Shown: positions 1-9,133, counted from the first letter of the stretch. The stretch: DNA of 33,775 nt from JASJCL01 sp050291585 (GCA_050291585.1 JBNKKA010000023.1:1-33775); one strand, 5' to 3'. Notes: generated by a model not told the origin, from the letters alone. Program-made: numbers and translations.

Positions 1-114
1 GTGATCAGAGTATCGGCCAGCGATGCGGCGGGCAACACCACATCTCAATCGATAGCCGTTCTATACACCCCCAGCGAGACCCTTGCTATTCATGGTGGGC
101 GATACTGGGATTGA
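1..114 (+). CDS. C-terminal end of an Ig-like repeat surface protein (5' partial)
   Basis: An open frame enters from the left edge and stops with TGA at 112-114, giving 37 residues. The first part (VIRVSASDAAGNTTSQS) resembles the last strands of bacterial Ig-like/HYR beta-sandwich repeats, which often read 'V.A.DAAGN.T'. The remaining residues, ending in HGGRYWD, look unlike a normal domain end because the last seven codons lie inside the minus-strand tRNA-Val gene. Either the gene is naturally convergent with and overlaps the tRNA, or its original end was replaced. With only 37 residues the domain call is tentative, and no function can be assigned beyond a probable extracellular beta-rich protein. 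Confidence 0.45.
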   Translation: MIRVSASDAAGNTTSQSIAVLYTPSETLAIHGGRYWD

Positions 115-167
115 ACCAGTGACTTCTACCGTGTGAAGGTAGCACTCTCCCGCTGAGTTAATCGCCC
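93..167 (-). tRNA. tRNA-Val (anticodon CAC)
   Basis: The minus strand folds into a complete cloverleaf. It has a 7-bp acceptor stem (GGGCGAT/ATCGCCC), a D arm ACTC/GAGT, an anticodon stem CTACC/GGTAG with loop TTCACAC giving anticodon CAC (reads GUG valine codons), a T arm ACTGG-TTCAATC-CCAGT, discriminator A and an encoded CCA. Total length is 75 nt with a 5-nt variable loop. It lies just downstream of scpB on the same strand but has its own promoter-like sequence. Its 3' end faces the left edge and is overlapped by the end of the convergent Ig-like reading frame. Confidence 0.95.
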
Positions 168-182
168 TTTATTGTGGAACCT

Positions 183-212
183 CTCATACGCCGAGTTGCA
201 CTTCCAAGTCAA
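183..212 (-). promoter_or_regulatory. Sigma-70-type promoter candidate for tRNA-Val
   Basis: On the minus strand a -35 box TTGACT (207-212) and a -10 box TATGAG (183-188) are separated by 18 bp. Transcription would start near 176, about 9 nt before the mature tRNA 5' end, a typical tRNA leader length. The match is 5/6 plus 4/6, so it is plausible but unproven. Confidence 0.45.
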
Positions 213-226
213 GCCCATTTTCTGGA

Positions 227-1075
227 TTAGGCGTCATCTTCATCATTGACGGAGGCCGACTTCTGACCTTCACTGAAATCGGCCTCGGACGACGGTGGGC
301 GTGGCATTGTCAGTGCATCGTCTTCCGGTGACAGTTGATGCGGTTGTTGATATGTCTGTTCCCTCTCTGGGTCCATTGTCAGGGACTCCAAGTCCTCATG
401 TGTTCCAGTATTGGGAAGGGCTTGTGGCGTGTCAGGGGGCTCCTGTTGAGTGTCACTAGACCCCTTCTCATTCGGTCCATCATCAAGGGTTCGGGTAGCT
501 TCCGCCGTGTCTGGCTCAGGTTCACCCGACGGTGGGTCTTCTATTTCCGGTTCCTGTGCGGTTAGCTCCTCGATCTCCTTGGGTGTGGGTAGGTCCCTGA
601 GGTTTTTGAGGTCAAAGACTTCCAGGAAGTGTTTGGTCGTGGCATAGATCAGGGGGCGGCCGGGGATCTCCCTTCGTCCGAGAACCCGCACCAGTTTTTT
701 CTCCATAAGGACCCGCAGTACGCCGCCCGAGTCGACCCCGCGGATATGCTCCACATCACTGCGGATGATGGGCTGTTTGTAGGCGATGATGGCCAGGGTC
801 TCAAGGGCGGCCCTGCTCAGGCGGGAGGGGGTGGGTTTGAGCAGGCGTTTGATGTAGGCCTGGCATTCGGGATGGGTGCGAAATTGATACCCGCCTGCAA
901 CTTCATGCAACTGGAAGCCGCGTTTGGGGTCGTCGAATTCACTCAGGAGTTCCCGCAGAGCACCGCGGATCGCTTTGGCGTCGGCCTCTTCGATGACGTC
1001 GGCCAGCTTTTCGATGCTCATGGGGTTGTCGGCAACGAACAGCAGGCTTTCTATGATGGTTTTCAAGTCCTCCAT
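227..1075 (-). CDS. scpB: Segregation and condensation protein B (ScpB)
   Basis: ScpB is the dimeric winged-helix subunit that binds ScpA and completes the bacterial SMC condensin complex, needed for chromosome compaction and segregation in the cytoplasm. The product is 282 aa. Residues 1 to about 165 carry the family core, including 'ETLAIIAYKQPI' and 'RSDVEHIRGVDS', followed by 'LVRVLGRREIPGRP'. The last ~110 residues are acidic, rich in Pro, Glu, Asp, Ser and Thr, and probably disordered; this tail is longer than in the ~190-200-aa ScpB of many bacteria. It follows scpA by 55 bp on the same strand, the usual pairing. The ATG at 1073-1075 has no strong ribosome-binding site, but the N-terminus MEDLKTIIESLLF matches the family start. 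Confidence 0.93.
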   Translation of the reverse strand: MEDLKTIIESLLFVADNPMSIEKLADVIEEADAKAIRGALRELLSEFDDPKRGFQLHEVAGGYQFRTHPECQAYIKRLLKPTPSRLSRAALETLAIIAYKQPIIRSDVEHIRGVDSGGVLRVLMEKKLVRVLGRREIPGRPLIYATTKHFLEVFDLKNLRDLPTPKEIEELTAQEPEIEDPPSGEPEPDTAEATRTLDDGPNEKGSSDTQQEPPDTPQALPNTGTHEDLESLTMDPEREQTYQQPHQLSPEDDALTMPRPPSSEADFSEGQKSASVNDEDDA

Positions 1076-1130
1076 GATACCGTTTTCAGATCCATTTCAA
1101 TAGAGGGTTATGCATCTTGTTGGCCCCTTC

Positions 1131-1853
1131 TCAAGCGTCGACGAAAAAAAGCCGGATAATGCCGCTTTGGGCATGCTGGGCGATCCGCAGGAGGGTCAGC
1201 TTGACCATCTCCAGGATCGCCAGGAAGGTGACGATCAACTCTCCGCGACTGGGATCGGCGTTGAACAATTCGTTGAAGCTCAGAGATCCCTTCTCTTCGA
1301 GGAGATCAGTAAGCTCACTGATCTTCTCTTTCACCGAAAATTTATCGGCGCGCATATCCACCTTGTGCATGCCACCGGTGGCCTTGAGGACTTTCTGAAA
1401 GGCATCGATCAGTTCAAACAAACCGATCTTGATCAGCTCATCCTCGGTATCGACGTCAAAGACAGGCTTTTCCGCCTGCCGCACAAAGGTGGCATCTCCG
1501 AGGATGGGGCGTTCGGCCAACTGCTCGGCCACGGATTTGATCTCCAGGTATTCCAGCAGTGGCCGCGCGATCTCCATGCGCGGGTCTTCCATTTCTTCAT
1601 CCTCATTGCCGTGCACGGGCAGGAGGGTGCGAGATTTGATCTGGGCCAGCGTCGAGGCCATGAGCAGAAAATCACCGGCGCTATCCAGGTTCATCATTCG
1701 GATCCACTCAACATACTGGAGGTATTGCTGGGTTATCTGGGCGATGGGGATATCGTGGATGTCCACCTCATTTTTTTTGATGAGGTAGACCAGAAGATCC
1801 ATGGGACCCTCAAAAAGATCCGTCAATTGAACCTGGTAAGCTGCGTTACTCAT
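1131..1853 (-). CDS. scpA: Segregation and condensation protein A (ScpA)
   Basis: ScpA is the kleisin that bridges the heads of SMC and recruits ScpB in the condensin complex. The 240-aa product has the family N-terminal signature 'FEGPMDLLVYLIKKNEVDI' (about residues 14-32), a helical middle with 'IPIAQITQQYLQYVE' and 'AGDFLLMASTLAQIKSRTLLP', and a C-terminal winged-helix end. It starts 33 bp after the trpS stop and precedes scpB, so trpS-scpA-scpB are probably co-transcribed. The length is typical for the family. Confidence 0.94.
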   Translation of the reverse strand: MSNAAYQVQLTDLFEGPMDLLVYLIKKNEVDIHDIPIAQITQQYLQYVEWIRMMNLDSAGDFLLMASTLAQIKSRTLLPVHGNEDEEMEDPRMEIARPLLEYLEIKSVAEQLAERPILGDATFVRQAEKPVFDVDTEDELIKIGLFELIDAFQKVLKATGGMHKVDMRADKFSVKEKISELTDLLEEKGSLSFNELFNADPSRGELIVTFLAILEMVKLTLLRIAQHAQSGIIRLFFVDA

Positions 1854-1886
1854 GCGCGAATTTTTTCCTCAGCGTATCCAGGTTGT

Positions 1887-2879
1887 CTAAAGAGTGATTT
1901 TCAAAGCGGATCGCACGGCTGCCATTGTCTCTTGGGCCACTTTGCGGGCTTTGGCGCTGCCGCTTCGGATCACCTCCTCTACGATTTCTGGGTGGGTTTC
2001 GTAGTGGCGCCGCCGTTCGTAGAGGGGGGCCATGGCTTTGACCAGGTGCTCAGCCATAATTTTTTTGCACTCCACACAGCCAATTTCGGCTTTTCGGCAT
2101 TTGGGATCGATCTCGGCCGCAACCCCCTCTCCGGAGTACAGCTTATGAAAGTCAAAGACATTACAGATATCGGGATCCCCTGGGTCTTTGCGGCGCATGC
2201 GGTTGGGGTCGGTGATCATCTGAGACACCTTACGTGCGATCTCCTCGGGCGGATCCGAGAGGTAGATGGCGTTGTTGTAGCTCTTGCTCATTTTGCGCCG
2301 ATCCAGACCAAGGATCTTGGGGGTCGGTGTCAGGATCGCCTCGGGTTCAGGGAATACGTCACCGTAGAGGAAATTGAAGCGCCGCGCGATCTCTCGGGTG
2401 ATCTCCACGTGGGGCACCTGATCCACCCCCACGGGAACGGCGTTGGCCCGGTAGATAATGATGTCGGCAGCCTGCAGTACCGGATAGCCCAGAAAGCCGA
2501 AAGTGGAAAGGTCCTTGTTCTGAATCTGGACGATTTGATCCTTGTAGGTCGGGTTGCGCTCCAGCCAGGGGACGGGGGTGATCATGGACAGATAGAGAAA
2601 CAATTCCGCGTGCTCGGGCACCAGAGATTGGACAAAGATGGTGCTTTTTTCCGGCGACAGGCCGGCACTGAGCCAATCGATAACCATTTCGCGGACAAAT
2701 CCGGTGATCTTGCTGGTGTCTTCATAGTCGCTCGTCAGGGCGTGCCAGTCGGCTATAAAAAAAGAGCAGTCGTATTGATCTTGCATGGATACCCAATTGG
2801 CCAGGGCGCCATGATAATTTCCCAGATGGAGAGGCCCCGTGGGCCGCATACCGCTAAGCACTCTTTTTCTATCCGTCAT
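1887..2879 (-). CDS. trpS: Tryptophanyl-tRNA synthetase
   Basis: A class I aminoacyl-tRNA synthetase that charges tRNA-Trp using ATP. The HIGH-type motif is HLGN at residues 18-21 (within RPTGPLHLGNYHG), and KMSKS is at residues 196-200. The residue order, including 'DWHALTSDYED' and 'PVGVDQVPHVEITREIARRFN', is standard. The frame is open further upstream to 2969, but the ATG at 2877-2879 (MTDRKRVLSG) is chosen: GAGGAG lies about 6-7 nt upstream and the family starts here, giving 330 aa. It sits 160 bp downstream of the nucleotidyltransferase gene and 33 bp before scpA. Confidence 0.96.
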   Translation of the reverse strand: MTDRKRVLSGMRPTGPLHLGNYHGALANWVSMQDQYDCSFFIADWHALTSDYEDTSKITGFVREMVIDWLSAGLSPEKSTIFVQSLVPEHAELFLYLSMITPVPWLERNPTYKDQIVQIQNKDLSTFGFLGYPVLQAADIIIYRANAVPVGVDQVPHVEITREIARRFNFLYGDVFPEPEAILTPTPKILGLDRRKMSKSYNNAIYLSDPPEEIARKVSQMITDPNRMRRKDPGDPDICNVFDFHKLYSGEGVAAEIDPKCRKAEIGCVECKKIMAEHLVKAMAPLYERRRHYETHPEIVEEVIRSGSAKARKVAQETMAAVRSALKITL

Positions 2880-3040
2880 GCGAAACTCCTCAAGATGATT
2901 GAAGGTGGCGCACACAGGCGCGCCTTTAATAAAAAACCGCATGATATAAGGGGGCCAATCCAGAATCAAGAGATTTGTCTGCGCGTAGATGCCGACCCTT
3001 GGAGGGATGGTTTGACTGGACGACAGGGGCTGTACGAACC

Positions 3041-5767
3041 TCAGGGCGACGCCATCTTTTTTCTAGCCAAACGCCGCAACAGGTCCCTCTCCTGGGTGGG
3101 GCCTTTGATGCGTTTGTCCAGCAACGCGTCTCGCACTGCCGTCAGGATGTCTCGATAGGCCGGCCCAGCGGGAAGGCCGAGTGCCTTGAGATCCTGGCCG
3201 CCGACGGTGAGCCGGATATGCCGCAGGTGGGTGAAATAGTGGGAGATGGCTCGCTGGACCCTGTCCTGGCTGGAAGCCGCCATCATATAGAGGATCAGCT
3301 CAGTGCGAAAATCGGTAAGGGCCCTGTCCATGTAGCTGTTGTCTAGTTTGCGGCGGTGTTGCAGACGATAGAGACAATGGTCGGCATCTTCACGTCCTTG
3401 ACAGAAGGCCTGAATGTGACGTGGTGCCAACTCGAGGCGTTGGCCAATCTCAAATACGGTATCCAGAGGATAGGGGCGGGTAAGGACCATGAAGTAGACG
3501 GCCCATTTGAGATAGGGCTCTTCAAGGAAGAGTAGCTCGCGCCATGCGATCACCCGCCGGGTGGCTTCCAGGTGGGCGACCATGGCCTTGTCCATGGATA
3601 GTGAGGGGTGAATCACTTTCAACAGATCCAATTCGGCCATGCGGGTCAGCGCTGGGACGGGATTCTCCTCTTCCAAGATTTGGCGTAGCTCACCGAATAC
3701 CCGTCGACCTCCCAGGCGTTTGAAAAAATTGCGCCGCACGGCGTTGTTGATCAGGCTGATGGTCAGTCGGCCGATGCTGAAGCCGAAGCGCTGTTCGAAG
3801 CGGATGGCTCGGAACACACGCGTCGGGTCCTCCACAAAACTGAGATTGTGGAGCACCCGAATGGCCTTGTCCTTGATATCTTTTTGGGCCGAGAAGAAGT
3901 CGATCAGGCGTCCCAGACGATTGGGGTTGAGCTGAATGGCCAGGGTGTTGATGGTGAAGTCGCGGCGGAAAAGGTCCAGTTTGATGGAGCTCATCTCCAC
4001 ATCGGGCAAGGCGGCGGGAAATTTATAGGACTCGGTGCGAGCACTGGCCACATCGATTTTAAAACCATCCTCCCTGATGATCACGGCGGTGCCGAATTTG
4101 TGGTAGGCATGGACGCGGGCGGCGCTTTTTTGGGCATAGGTCTTGGCAAAAGCGATGCCGTCGCCCTCGATGACCACATCGATGTCTTCATTGGCACGGT
4201 AGAGGAAGAGATCGCGCACGAACCCTCCGACCACATAGGCCTTGTAGTTGAGCTGGGCCGCCGTCTGCCCCAGATCTGCGAGCAACTGCATGATGTGCCG
4301 CGGCAGGCGTTCGCGCATGAAGTTGAGCACATAGCGTGTGCGCGCCTGCAGGTCGATCTTGGTGGGGTCCGGGGGGAGCAGGTGGTCCAGGGGCTGTTGG
4401 CGTACCAGGGTGTTGAGCAGGTCGGTGCGTGTGATCACCCCCACAACGGATTCGCCGTCCACAACGGGCAGTACGCGCTGCTTGTTCTCAATGATTTTGC
4501 TTTGGATCTCGGCCAGGTCAGCTTCGGGCGAGACCGTCCCCATCTCCGTAGTCATGTAGTCGCTGACGGGCACGTCACTGAGCTGGTGGTAGATCGCTTT
4601 CTCGATCACCTGGCGGGTGATGTAGCCTTTTAAACCCGGCGGCGGGGCATTTTCCGCCTTCACCAGGAGAGCGTTGATGTTGTAACGCGTCAGCAATTGT
4701 TTGGCTGCCTCGCAGGAGACCGTATCGTCGACGCTGATGGGGGGCTCGGACATGAGGTAACGGGCTCTTCGCCGGGAACGGATCTTGGCGTGCAGCAACC
4801 GGGTGAGTTCCTGCTCAGCCTGGGCCAGAGTGCGGTCTTTTATAGAGGCCGAGGCGGCGTAGGGGTGACCGCCGCCTCCCATGGCGGTGAGGATGGTGCC
4901 CACATCCACCTCGCGGATTCGGCTGCGAGCCACCACTTGGATTTTATTGTCCATCAGCGCCAGCACAAAAATGGCGCTGATGTTTTCCATTCTGACCATC
5001 TTATGCACCAAGAATGCGAGGTCGGGAACGTAGTTGTCCAACGACAGGCGTGCCATGACCACATCGACGCCGTTGATGTCATAATGACGGGCCGCTTGGA
5101 TAAGATCGTTGAGCAGCCCCACTTGTTCCGGGCTGATTTCACGTGTGATCATGCTGGCGACGGTATTGAGGTTGGCACCCGCTGAGACCAGATAAGCGGC
5201 GGCGCGCAAGTCACGCGCCGTAGTGGATGGGAAGGTGAATGAGCCGGTGTCCTCGTAGATCCCCAGGCACATGATGGTGGCCTCCTCGGCCGATACGGAC
5301 AGCCCCTTTTCCTGGATTCGCTCCGTCAGGATGGTGACTGTTGCGCCGGTCATGTCGAGGACTTCTCTCTGGCCACGAATATCGTCGCTTTTTGAGGGGT
5401 GGTGGTCGTAAATGTGAATTTCCAAGCCAGGTGAGGAGAGCAGGTCGGCCACGGCGCCAATGCGGTCTGTGCGGCGGGTATCTACCAGGACAAGGCGCTT
5501 GAGCTGGGAGGCATCTAGACGTTTGAGATCCACCATATTATAGAGATAGACCATGGACTGGATGAAAAAGTTGCGCAGGTTGCGCTCTTGGGAGCCGGGG
5601 AAGACCACGACGGCATTGGGGTAGAGTTTCTGCGCCGCCAGCATGGAAGCCAGGGCATCGAAGTCCGCATTGATATGCGTGGTAATGAGGGTATGGGGCT
5701 TTGGGGGCGGCTTGAGGGCCAAACTGTCCTCTATCTGTCCTGTCGATTTTATCTGGGGAGTCTCCAA
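3041..5767 (-). CDS. DHH-CBS-CBS-tRNA nucleotidyltransferase/poly(A) polymerase fusion
   Basis: A 908-aa multidomain protein. Residues ~25-310 form a DHH/DHHA1 phosphoesterase-like module: HINADFDA at 31-38, DHH near 120, and GGGGHPYAAS near 298. Two CBS domains follow at about 337-395 and 400-455. The C-terminal ~450 residues are a class II nucleotidyltransferase: GGFVRD near 507 with the metal-binding EDIDVV shortly after, then the RNA-binding 'EDPTRVFRAIRFEQRFGF' near 650. Proteins of this layout, known from Deltaproteobacteria and Aquifex, add C or A residues to tRNA 3' ends; sequence reading alone does not separate CC-adding, A-adding or full CCA activity. The start is TTG at 5765-5767, supported by AGAAGG 5 nt upstream and by the need to include the DHH motif. 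It heads the trpS-scpA-scpB group. Confidence 0.9.
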   Translation of the reverse strand: METPQIKSTGQIEDSLALKPPPKPHTLITTHINADFDALASMLAAQKLYPNAVVVFPGSQERNLRNFFIQSMVYLYNMVDLKRLDASQLKRLVLVDTRRTDRIGAVADLLSSPGLEIHIYDHHPSKSDDIRGQREVLDMTGATVTILTERIQEKGLSVSAEEATIMCLGIYEDTGSFTFPSTTARDLRAAAYLVSAGANLNTVASMITREISPEQVGLLNDLIQAARHYDINGVDVVMARLSLDNYVPDLAFLVHKMVRMENISAIFVLALMDNKIQVVARSRIREVDVGTILTAMGGGGHPYAASASIKDRTLAQAEQELTRLLHAKIRSRRRARYLMSEPPISVDDTVSCEAAKQLLTRYNINALLVKAENAPPPGLKGYITRQVIEKAIYHQLSDVPVSDYMTTEMGTVSPEADLAEIQSKIIENKQRVLPVVDGESVVGVITRTDLLNTLVRQQPLDHLLPPDPTKIDLQARTRYVLNFMRERLPRHIMQLLADLGQTAAQLNYKAYVVGGFVRDLFLYRANEDIDVVIEGDGIAFAKTYAQKSAARVHAYHKFGTAVIIREDGFKIDVASARTESYKFPAALPDVEMSSIKLDLFRRDFTINTLAIQLNPNRLGRLIDFFSAQKDIKDKAIRVLHNLSFVEDPTRVFRAIRFEQRFGFSIGRLTISLINNAVRRNFFKRLGGRRVFGELRQILEEENPVPALTRMAELDLLKVIHPSLSMDKAMVAHLEATRRVIAWRELLFLEEPYLKWAVYFMVLTRPYPLDTVFEIGQRLELAPRHIQAFCQGREDADHCLYRLQHRRKLDNSYMDRALTDFRTELILYMMAASSQDRVQRAISHYFTHLRHIRLTVGGQDLKALGLPAGPAYRDILTAVRDALLDKRIKGPTQERDLLRRLARKKMASP

Positions 5768-5844
5768 GCAAGCCTTCTGTCGAAAGCAAAATTAAATCTT
5801 TTCCTCAAGAAAACTTAATAAAATTGAGAAACTGACGATTTAGG

Positions 5845-5973
5845 TTAGGACAGTACCACGATATCTCCTTTGCCGTAAACCGCTATGCCCAGCATATTGG
5901 GTTGAGACGTATAACTCAATGGGGATTCGCTTTGGGTTGGTTCAAAATATGCATTTAGTTGTGCTGAGGGTTT
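5845..5973 (-). pseudogene. Possible C-terminal gene remnant
   Basis: On the minus strand, 42 sense codons between in-frame stops end in '...PNMLGIAVYGKGDIVVLS', then TAA at 5845-5847. The composition looks like the folded end of a real protein, but there is no plausible start codon and an in-frame TGA lies at 5974-5976. It may be a decayed gene end or chance. I do not recognise the family. Confidence 0.18.
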
Positions 5974-6281
5974 TCAGGCTCACGTGCCCAGCAACTCCCT
6001 CCATCTATAAAGCAGTTGTCGATTGATACGCATTATGCTACTAAAATCATGCAGAAAAATTCAGGCCTGTGCACTCAGTGGGCCCGAGGATTTGCCATCG
6101 ATTACCTTTCAACCATGCGTAAGCAGACTCGTCTATTCGAGACGCCTCCGCTTTATTTTTATTGCACTTTTGAAGACAACCAAGACCGTCCGCCGTATCC
6201 TCCCTGGGGAGGGTTGCGCAGTGGGTGCGTTTGCACTTGGTATGGGTGTCGATCATCTGAAGCATTTGAAAATTAACGGCT

Positions 6282-6313
6282 TGTCAGGGCCATGGCGCCC
6301 TGACATTTCCTTT
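6282..6313 (+). promoter_or_regulatory. Strong hairpin in the pilC leader (attenuator/terminator-like)
   Basis: TGTCAGGGC (6282-6290) and GCCCTGACA (6297-6305) form a perfect 9-bp stem with a 6-nt loop, followed by TTTCCTTT. The stem ends 27 nt before the pilC ATG, just ahead of the ribosome-binding site (AAGGGGGAG, about 6320-6328). It could act as a terminator of upstream transcription or as an attenuator. The T tract is interrupted, so efficiency is uncertain. Confidence 0.4.
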
Positions 6314-6332
6314 GTGACCAAGGGGGAGTAGA

Positions 6333-7541
6333 ATGCCGGTCTACCTGTGGGAAGGCAAGAACAAGAACAATATGGTTCAAAAGGGTGAACTCGATGCACC
6401 CAATGAGGAGGCTGTCCGCGCCCATCTCAGCCGCGCACGCATTACGGCCACCAAAATCAAGAAAAAGCCCAAAGATCTATTTGAGAATGTGTCCTTTCTG
6501 CAGCCACCGGTCAAGGAGAAGGACGTCATCCTTTTTGCCCGCCAGTTCTCCACCATGATCGACGCGGGTCTGCCCATCATCCAATGCCTGGATATTCTGC
6601 ACTCGCAGCAGGAGAACAAGACCTTCAAGGTCATGCTCAAGGAGATCAAGGAGTCGGTCGAGAGTGGTGCCACCCTGGCGGACTCCCTTAAAAAGTACCC
6701 CAAGCAATTTGACGACCTCTTCGTTAACATGATCGCAGCCGGTGAGGCCGGCGGTATTCTTGATACCATCCTGAGGCGCTTGGCCGCCTACATGGAGAAA
6801 ACCGCCCGCCTGAAAAGCCAGGTCAAGGGCGCCATGACCTACCCGGTGGTGACCATGGTCATCGCCGTCGTAGTCGTGGCCGTCATCCTGGTCTTCGTCA
6901 TCCCCGTTTTTCAGGAGATGTTTGCGGATTTTGGTGGAGAATTGCCCGGACCCACCAAACTCGTGGTCGGTGCCAGCGATTTTGTGAAGTCCAAGATTCT
7001 CTATATCATCATCGGTATGATCATCTTTGGCTTCGCATTCAAAAAATACTACGCTACCAAAAAGGGGCGCGAAACGATCGATGCCTTGATGCTCAAGCTA
7101 CCCGTCTTCGGCATCCTGATCCGCAAGGTGGCCGTGGCCAAGTTCACGCGTACCATGGGAACCATGCTCTCCAGTGGCGTGGCTATCCTGGAGGCACTTG
7201 ATATCGTGGCAAAAACCGCCGGCAATACCAGCATCGAAAAGGCGGTTTACCATGTGCGTAGCGGCATTTCGGAAGGGCGCACCATGGCGGATCCCCTCAT
7301 GGAGAGCGGGGTCTTCCCTTCCATGGTGTGTCAGATGATCTCCGTGGGTGAGTCCACCGGCGCGCTGGACGCCATGCTGGGTAAGATCGCAGATTTTTAC
7401 GACGAGGAGGTGGATCAGGCAGTGGATAACCTCACCTCCCTGATCGAACCTTTCATGCTCGTCTTTCTGGGAACCGTCATTGGTGGTTTGGTGGTAGCCA
7501 TGTACCTGCCCATATTCAAAATGGCGGGTGCCATCTCATAA
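6333..7541 (+). CDS. pilC: Type IV pilus assembly inner-membrane protein PilC (GspF family)
   Basis: PilC is the inner-membrane platform protein of type IV pili, coupling the PilB/PilT ATPases to pilin polymerisation and retraction. The 402-aa product starts with the typical small N-domain (MPVYLWEGKN...), then carries two T2SSF domains at about 68-191 and 270-393. The first contains 'FARQFSTMIDAGLPIIQCLDIL', and the second 'KFTRTMGTMLSSGVAILEAL' and 'MISVGESTGALDAML'. Three hydrophobic segments lie near residues 170-200, 215-235 and 370-395. The ATG is preceded by AAGGGGGAG at good distance. The next gene is pilS, 26 bp downstream, so the two are probably co-transcribed. No pilB, pilT, pilM-Q or pilin gene is in the window; a GspF of a type II secretion system is the alternative, less likely next to pilS. 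Confidence 0.88.
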   Translation: MPVYLWEGKNKNNMVQKGELDAPNEEAVRAHLSRARITATKIKKKPKDLFENVSFLQPPVKEKDVILFARQFSTMIDAGLPIIQCLDILHSQQENKTFKVMLKEIKESVESGATLADSLKKYPKQFDDLFVNMIAAGEAGGILDTILRRLAAYMEKTARLKSQVKGAMTYPVVTMVIAVVVVAVILVFVIPVFQEMFADFGGELPGPTKLVVGASDFVKSKILYIIIGMIIFGFAFKKYYATKKGRETIDALMLKLPVFGILIRKVAVAKFTRTMGTMLSSGVAILEALDIVAKTAGNTSIEKAVYHVRSGISEGRTMADPLMESGVFPSMVCQMISVGESTGALDAMLGKIADFYDEEVDQAVDNLTSLIEPFMLVFLGTVIGGLVVAMYLPIFKMAGAIS

Positions 7542-7567
7542 GCGTCGATGCGCCTTTAAGGGGGAGC

Positions 7568-8956
<1,389 letters not shown>

Positions 8957-9090
8957 GGGCTTTTGCACAAAGCTGCACGGCAGGCTACCGGTGGATTGCA
9001 TCGTCGTGCACAGGAGAGCATTTCCCCGGCCTATTGGCGCCTTTCCTCATCCTACAAAAACCTGCGGTAATCTTCACCTCCCAGTTTTCT

Positions 9091-9120
9091 CCAAGAATAT
9101 TTTTCATATATTATTCTTGG
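9091..9120. repeat. 9-bp inverted repeat overlapping the sigma-54 -24 box
   Basis: CCAAGAATA (9091-9099) and TATTCTTGG (9112-9120) are a perfect inverted repeat with a 12-bp AT-rich spacer. The right arm shares its final TTGG with the -24 element of the promoter. It could be an operator for a dimeric regulator; as a pilS terminator it would be poor, having an AT-rich stem and no T tract. Confidence 0.45.
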
Positions 9121-9133
9121 CACTATTGTTGCT
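9117..9133 (+). promoter_or_regulatory. Sigma-54 (RpoN) promoter
   Basis: The sequence TTGGCACTATTGTTGCT matches the -24/-12 consensus (TTGGCAC-N5-TTGCT) with exact GG-N10-GC spacing. Transcription would begin near 9144, giving a leader of about 250 nt that contains three 21-bp repeats and the c-di-GMP riboswitch before the surface-protein gene. Such promoters need an enhancer-binding activator; PilR-type proteins are candidates given the adjacent pilS. Confidence 0.8.

Larger units (their letters stand above)
5768..6332. other. Noncoding region between the divergent cca-type gene and pilC
   Basis: 565 bp without a convincing gene. It should hold the promoters for both divergent units. The half nearest pilC is rich in hairpins: CCTCC/GGAGG at 6199-6212, GTGC/GCAC at 6225-6236 and a 9-bp stem at 6282-6305. 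TTGCAC occurs at 6162-6167 and 6231-6236. A plus-strand frame (TTG 6023 to stop 6331, 102 codons) is open, but it has weak initiation and no recognisable domain, so I do not call it. A minus-strand protein-like fragment at 5845-5973 is listed separately. Confidence 0.6.

Noticed and set aside
2880..2969. 30-residue N-terminal extension of trpS
   Set aside because: The downstream ATG has GAGGAG at the correct distance and matches the family start; the extension is not TrpRS-like.
1110..3158. Plus-strand open frame of 682 codons opposite scpA and trpS
   Set aside because: It is antisense to two well-conserved genes, has no recognisable domain or good start, and is explained by GC-rich codon usage keeping the complementary frame open.
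5937..5954. Sigma-54-like site (TTGGTTCAAAATATGCAT) upstream of pilC
   Set aside because: GG-N10-GC spacing is right, but CAC after TTGG and the TTGC of the -12 box are missing, so it scores far below the 9117 promoter.
6023..6331. 102-codon plus-strand frame upstream of pilC
   Set aside because: TTG start without a convincing ribosome-binding site, no recognisable domain, and it runs through several hairpins; more likely leader sequence.
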